Below, in pieces: positions 60,152 through 64,000 of a DNA stretch of 64,000 nt (position 1 is its first letter; each line of letters opens with the position of its first letter). Under the pieces are notes generated by a model. That model saw only the letters and a list, made by a program, of their open reading frames with translations, did not search any database and was not told where the DNA came from. The position numbers and the translations under genes were made by a program. Where the stretch lies: assembly GCA_019787685.1 (NCBI GenBank), contig JAHNUO010000003.1, positions 1,488,001 to 1,552,000 on the forward strand. Reading direction: 5' to 3'. Source of the stretch: Chiua virens (lineage: Eukaryota; Basidiomycota; Agaricomycetes; Boletales; Boletaceae).

Positions 60152-60905
60152 CTACATTTTTGCATTTTTTGGGTTACCTCTATGCAACTTGAACGATGCC
60201 TGAACGCCCTTTCCTGCCTTGATATCCTCGAGCACTCTAGCATCGACGTCCCTGCCGATTCCGGCTACTTCCACCACTTTGTCTACCATGTCCTTGGGAA
60301 CACAGACTACACCATCTTCATCCGCAACGATCCAGTCGCCTGGCTCGACTGTGACTGCTGGGAATGAATCTGGACCCTCTGCATTGTCTTGCGGTTCAAT
60401 AACAAGTGGAACGTTGATGGCTGACGGACGAACAAAAGGCGATTGCCCCAGAGTCGAGTGACTCCGCGCAAACACCGGAAAACCTGCGGCACGGTGTTCC
60501 GCCAAGTCTCTGCACCGACCAGATATGACGACGCCGACCGCTTCTCTGGCTTGTGCGCCTGCTGTCATGAGACCGCCCCAGACAGCATTCTTTGTACCTG
60601 GATCGTCGTCGACGTTAGGGACACCTGAGACATACGACAGGAAGGAGGAAGGGGACTGAACGTGGAGGGGCGTTGATGACGATGACCGACTGGGGGGTTG
60701 CGGTGTCTACAAAGTGGTCAGACAGCTTTGGGGCTGTCTGGTCTGATGTGCGGACCATCTGGACGGTGTAAGCTGGGCCACATATGCGGGTATCTGTATT
60801 GGACGGTGACTGGATGTGTATGTCGGGAATGTACCCGCCGTGGGGTGATCCGAGTTTGATGAGCGCATCAGAAATCTCGCAAGTGGAGAACGTCGACAAG
60901 GACAT
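60152..60905 (-). CDS. RraA-fold enzyme (HMG aldolase / oxaloacetate decarboxylase-like)
   Basis: Start MSLSTFSTCEISDALIKLG at 60905. Then GGYIPDIHIQS, RICGPAYTVQMVR, FVDTATPQSVIVINAP, SPSSFLSYVSGVPNVDDDP, NAVWGGLMTAGAQA and the catalytic/metal block GVVISGRCRDLAEHRAAGFPVF followed by ARSHSTLG. Then VEPGDWIVADEDGVVCVPKD. These are the G-G-x-x-x-x-A-A and R-D signatures of the class II pyruvate aldolase/RraA family. In fungi this fold is mostly 4-hydroxy-4-methyl-2-oxoglutarate aldolase or oxaloacetate decarboxylase; the RNase E inhibitor role belongs to bacteria. One extra C around 60666-60669 is bridged. The gene seems intronless, about 240 residues. Confidence 0.85.
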
Positions 60906-61001
60906 TTGGACTTTAGGAGTGTGAATTAGTAGTATATAACATGCTTAGGGGTTTCCCACAAATGGGTTCCCGTCTAGTAACTACCACCACATCACCCGTT
61001 C

Positions 61002-62116
61002 ATGGCTCACCACGCCCAGCTCTCCCCCGCACTGTCCCCGACCCCCTCAAGAAATGTACACAAGTTCATCAACAAGGCCTCAAAGGCCATCATGAAATCC
61101 CACAGAATTTCACTGCCAAAGTACAACCTTCCCATCCGCTTACGACCGGTTCGTCTCCGTCTTTCACTCGGTCCTGCCATCCTTAATCTCCTTTGCAGTG
61201 GTTCCTCGTCTTCACATGCATCATCATGCTCATCCTTGCTTTCTTTGGATTCGCCGACTTCTCCCAATCTCTACCGCTAAACTCAAAATTTCTCCACCTC
61301 ACTTGCTTCTGCATCGCGACAGGCGTGTTTTACTTCATCTTCGACGTAGAAGAGTATGCATCCCACAGTTGACGTGACTTCCACCGCTCAACATGCTTCA
61401 CTCCAGGGACGCTAGACGCATCTGGTTTTGGCGCCACGTTAATCTCATCCTCACAGCGATCGTATGTTTCTTCTTTGGTGGTATTGTCAGCGAAATTGTG
61501 CAATCCCTGCTGCCCGTACGTCCTTGGACCATCTTGTCGATAACATCCTCTGACGTAGTGCCAGTCCAACCGGTTTGACTTTGGTGACGTAGTGGTTCGT
61601 GCATCTCGTCAGCCTCGAGGCGTGCTTCTGAATTGTTCACGCATGCGTACTTTGCTAGGCAAATATCATTGGTTCAACAATCGGCCTATACACGGCTTAT
61701 CATATCGAGAAACATTATCGTTCTAGAAGAGAGGTACGCATCGACTTTGGTCTGGTTTCCTATTTTCCTTGCTCAGCACGCGCTAGATTGCCCGTTTGTA
61801 CCGACCTTTGAACACCGACGATCCAACCGATCTAGATGATTACTCGGACGAGGAGGCCGGTCCGTCCAGGACCCAGCTTCTTCCTCTCTTCAACTCTCAG
61901 ACCAGTTCCTCAGCCAAGTCTTCAGTGCCGTCCAAGGCAGAAGTAAAGGCGAATCGCCTTGCAGATGTCTGGGACGAACGTGAAGAACTTTTTGGAATCG
62001 GTGACGACAGCGAACCGGAGGATGCTCCTACTACTCCCAAACCATCCAATTACGCCAATGAGGCTCCACCAGCTGGCCCCGTCAATGTGCCAACGATTAC
62101 CATCACACGATTTTAG
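61002..62116 (+). CDS. VanZ-like domain membrane protein
   Basis: Start MAHHAQLSPALSPTPS at 61002. Five introns. Splicing gives LPKYNLPIRLRP / WFLVFTCIIMLILAFFGFAD (TM1), SLPLNSKFLHLTCFCIATGVFYFIF (TM2), RRIWFWRHVNLILTAIVCFFFGGIVSEIVQSLLP (TM3), NRFDFGDVVANIIGSTIGLYTAYH (TM4), then IARLYRPLNTDDP and an acidic disordered tail ending PTITITRF. The pattern K-x-L-H...VSE-x-x-Q...FGDVxAN-x-x-G is that of the VanZ family, named for a glycopeptide-resistance-associated bacterial protein of unclear activity. Fungal copies are common in basidiomycetes, without proven function. First TM exon donor GTTCGT, acceptor TTTGCAG. Frame intact. Confidence 0.82.
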
Positions 62117-62177
62117 ATGGGAGGAATATCTATTAGTATCATGTATACCACTGCCATTAATCTGTTAACTACGGGGG

Positions 62178-64000
62178 TCATCTATTCTGCTCTATATCCA
62201 CATTCTTTACAGAATGTGTACTTTTCCTTGACCCAGAGAACTCAGCGCATGTGTTGAGTTCTGTGTCCAGATTGAGGAGTTCTCCTTGCAACTGGGAGAT
62301 CTCGTCGTGACGTCTGTCAACAAGATCTTGTACACCCTTGCACGCTGTCGAAGCCACGATCGTCACATTGTCGTCCACGATCCTCTGAACAGTACTCTAT
62401 GGACAATCAGTGTCAGTGATTGTTCACGGGGAACACAACTCATAAACGCATGCCTGAAGATCACGCGTCAATCCTTCTCCAATCCTTCCGGCATCCTGTA
62501 GCCATCTCTGCTTCGCCCGTTCCCATTTCCCGACTGCCCACCGGATACCGCCCACCGCAAGCAGCACACCCGAACCGATTGCCGTTCCTATTTCCGTACC
62601 TGCCCCCAGGCTAAGAATATGTTCACCGAATGCTAACCACCACCCTAGGCCGGCACCACTGAGTAGACCACCAAATGTAGCAACGACGGCACCCTGTGCT
62701 TCTCGATGCAACTTTGCCGTGGTGTATTGAATCAACTGACTCCGGCGGTCTTGTATCGGCCGCGTCAGACTAGTCACTGTCAGAGCATGGGTAGGCGAAT
62801 GTTCCAGTTGTTGAAGTTGGTTTTCCAAGACAGGCGAGCGAAGAGAGGACGAGGAGGCTGCCGATATAAGACCGGAGGTGAAGGTAGACAGCTCTCTCTG
62901 GGTAGATTCCAGGCGTCCGGTATGTAAAATAAGCTGGTTCTCACCAACATGAGACCATTGCGTGTCATTTCGACCAAATGTCTCACCTGATTCTCCAGTC
63001 CTTTACACCATTGACCCTGGACAGCAGCGGAAACAAGTGTGCCTATTTCGTCAACCCGCCAGACCATCTTCAGGAACGTAAGAGATCCCAGCACTGCGTT
63101 CAGTTCCTTCATACTCTGCGACAACGCCTTTTCAACCTTGCTGTCCGTTCCCGGCTTGCCGAGTATGTCATGCCTCGTACTTTCTTGTATCCGTTGTACT
63201 TTGGACAACAAGGCCTCAATCTTAGTAGCCACAAGTGCAACATCTTTCTCGGCGCTCTCGACCAACCGGAAGCTTGCAGAAAGAGCACCATGGACTTGCG
63301 TATATGCTGTGCGCTGTCGGATATCCAATATAGATGTCTCGGACGTTTTTCTCGGACTGAGGACCGCATCGATCGCCGAGGTGACGGTGGATATTCGAGA
63401 AGCAAGGGTGTCTCTTTGGTACCTGTCGACCGTGGATGGTGATGTCGGGTTGGCTTGCAGCGCAGTGACTGCGCCCAGAGCTTGTCTGGGGTCAACGAAC
63501 AGAATATGACCTGGTCGACACCCAAACCTTGACAACGTCTGAGAAACGAACTGACGGTGAGACTCGGCAGCCGAGCTCGATGTCAGTATGAGGATGGTGT
63601 TTGGTTTATCGAGCAGGTGTTTGGCTCGGGCAGCGAGGTCAGAAAGAGGCGTGACGATGGGGTCGCAGAGGAGTAGGAGGACGTCGCTATGCAGCAAGAG
63701 ACTATCTGTCTCCTCGTTGATACTGGCCAGGGAAGCAAGATCGGGGAGCTCAGTAAGTTGAATGGGATGTGAAAACCGTTGGAGCCAATCCGATGGACTA
63801 AAAAGCTCTTCGGCAAATGCGGCGGGTTTACCATACCTGTATAGCATTTCATACAATATTTGACGGCAAGAAATAAGAAGGGCTTACTGGATATTGACGG
63901 AACTGGGGGTATTCTTCCACCTGTTGCGCAGAATATCGCTATATGTAGGATCGGAAGAAAAAGGGTCTTCCAAAAGTGCCGTGACAAGGTCTTGGGAACA
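62178..64000 (-). CDS. Mmc1/dynamin-like mitochondrial membrane protein, C-terminal part (5' truncated by window)
   Basis: Runs off the right edge; N-terminus missing. From the edge: TALLEDPFSSDPTYSDIL, an intron near 63840-63890, then YGKPAAFAEELFSPSDWL, LLLHSDVLLLLCDP and PNTILILTSSSAA, which read like the degenerate nucleotide-binding half of a dynamin-like protein. A long helical part follows (SILDIRQRTAYTQVHGAL, DVALVATKIEALLSKVQRI). Intron, then QLEHSPTHALTVTSLTRPI, and a double hydrophobic hairpin (AVVATFGGLLSGAGLGWWLAFG; IGSGVLLAVGGIRWAVG), KWERAKQRWLQD, intron, and a coiled-coil tail ending SVKNVDIEQNR. The order matches fungal Mmc1 C-terminal proteins as I remember them; membership is not proven here. 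Confidence 0.5.

Noticed and set aside
60152..60905. RraA-like gene as bacterial transfer or RNase E regulator
   Set aside because: RraA-fold aldolases are widespread in fungi and there is no RNase E here; absence of introns alone is weak evidence.
1..64000. CRISPR array, secondary-metabolite cluster or mobile element
   Set aside because: No regularly spaced repeats, no PKS/NRPS/terpene core enzyme, and no transposase, reverse transcriptase or LTR pair seen on either strand.

Overview
The window is nuclear DNA of a filamentous basidiomycete, most likely an Agaricomycete. Nearly every gene is cut by 45-60 bp introns with GTNNGT donors, CTGAC/CTGAT-like branch sites and YAG acceptors. Gene content is typically fungal: RRP12, URB1, PEX5, SPT23/MGA2, NUP2, YAP-type bZIP, and several basidiomycete-type membrane proteins of unknown role. 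Species cannot be fixed from the sequence; Cantharellales is only a guess. I saw no prophage, CRISPR array, rRNA or intact transposon.

Layout. 0-12 kb: end of a coiled-coil protein, secreted lysophospholipase (-), YAP-like bZIP (-), very-long-chain 3-hydroxyacyl-CoA dehydratase PHS1 (+), secreted pepsin-like protease (+), cohesin kleisin RAD21 (-), mitochondrial-type PPR protein (+). 12-19 kb: a large membrane/coiled-coil protein (-), an intron-containing tRNA-His (-), a four-TM protein (+), glycerol-3-phosphate acyltransferase (-). 19-33 kb: ribosome-biogenesis genes RRP12 (+) and URB1 (+), flanking proteasome assembly chaperone 2 (-). 33-47 kb: a seven-TM fungal protein (-), ETF alpha (-), PEX5 (+), dihydroxy-acid dehydratase (+), a REC114-like candidate (+), Ap4A phosphorylase (-), a small membrane protein (-). 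47-64 kb: a disordered protein with a HicA-like C-terminus (+), GYP1-type RabGAP (+), NUP2/NUP50 (-), SPT23/MGA2 (+), RraA-fold enzyme (-), VanZ-like protein (+), and the C-terminal part of an Mmc1/dynamin-like membrane protein (-).

Links between genes. Several pairs are head-to-head with very short shared promoters (GPAT/RRP12 59 bp, RAD21/PPR 88 bp, ETFA/PEX5 123 bp, bZIP/PHS1 147 bp). Functional themes are lipid metabolism (lysophospholipase, PHS1, GPAT, SPT23/MGA2, ETF, PEX5) and ribosome/proteasome assembly. Nothing shows that these form a dedicated cluster.

Quality caveat. Many conserved genes are interrupted by single-base frame slips, mostly +1 and in short homopolymers, where the protein continues perfectly in another frame. 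I read these as residual long-read assembly errors, not pseudogenes, and the gene models below bridge them. Coordinates are outer limits of the coding region including introns; exon limits are given where I could resolve them.
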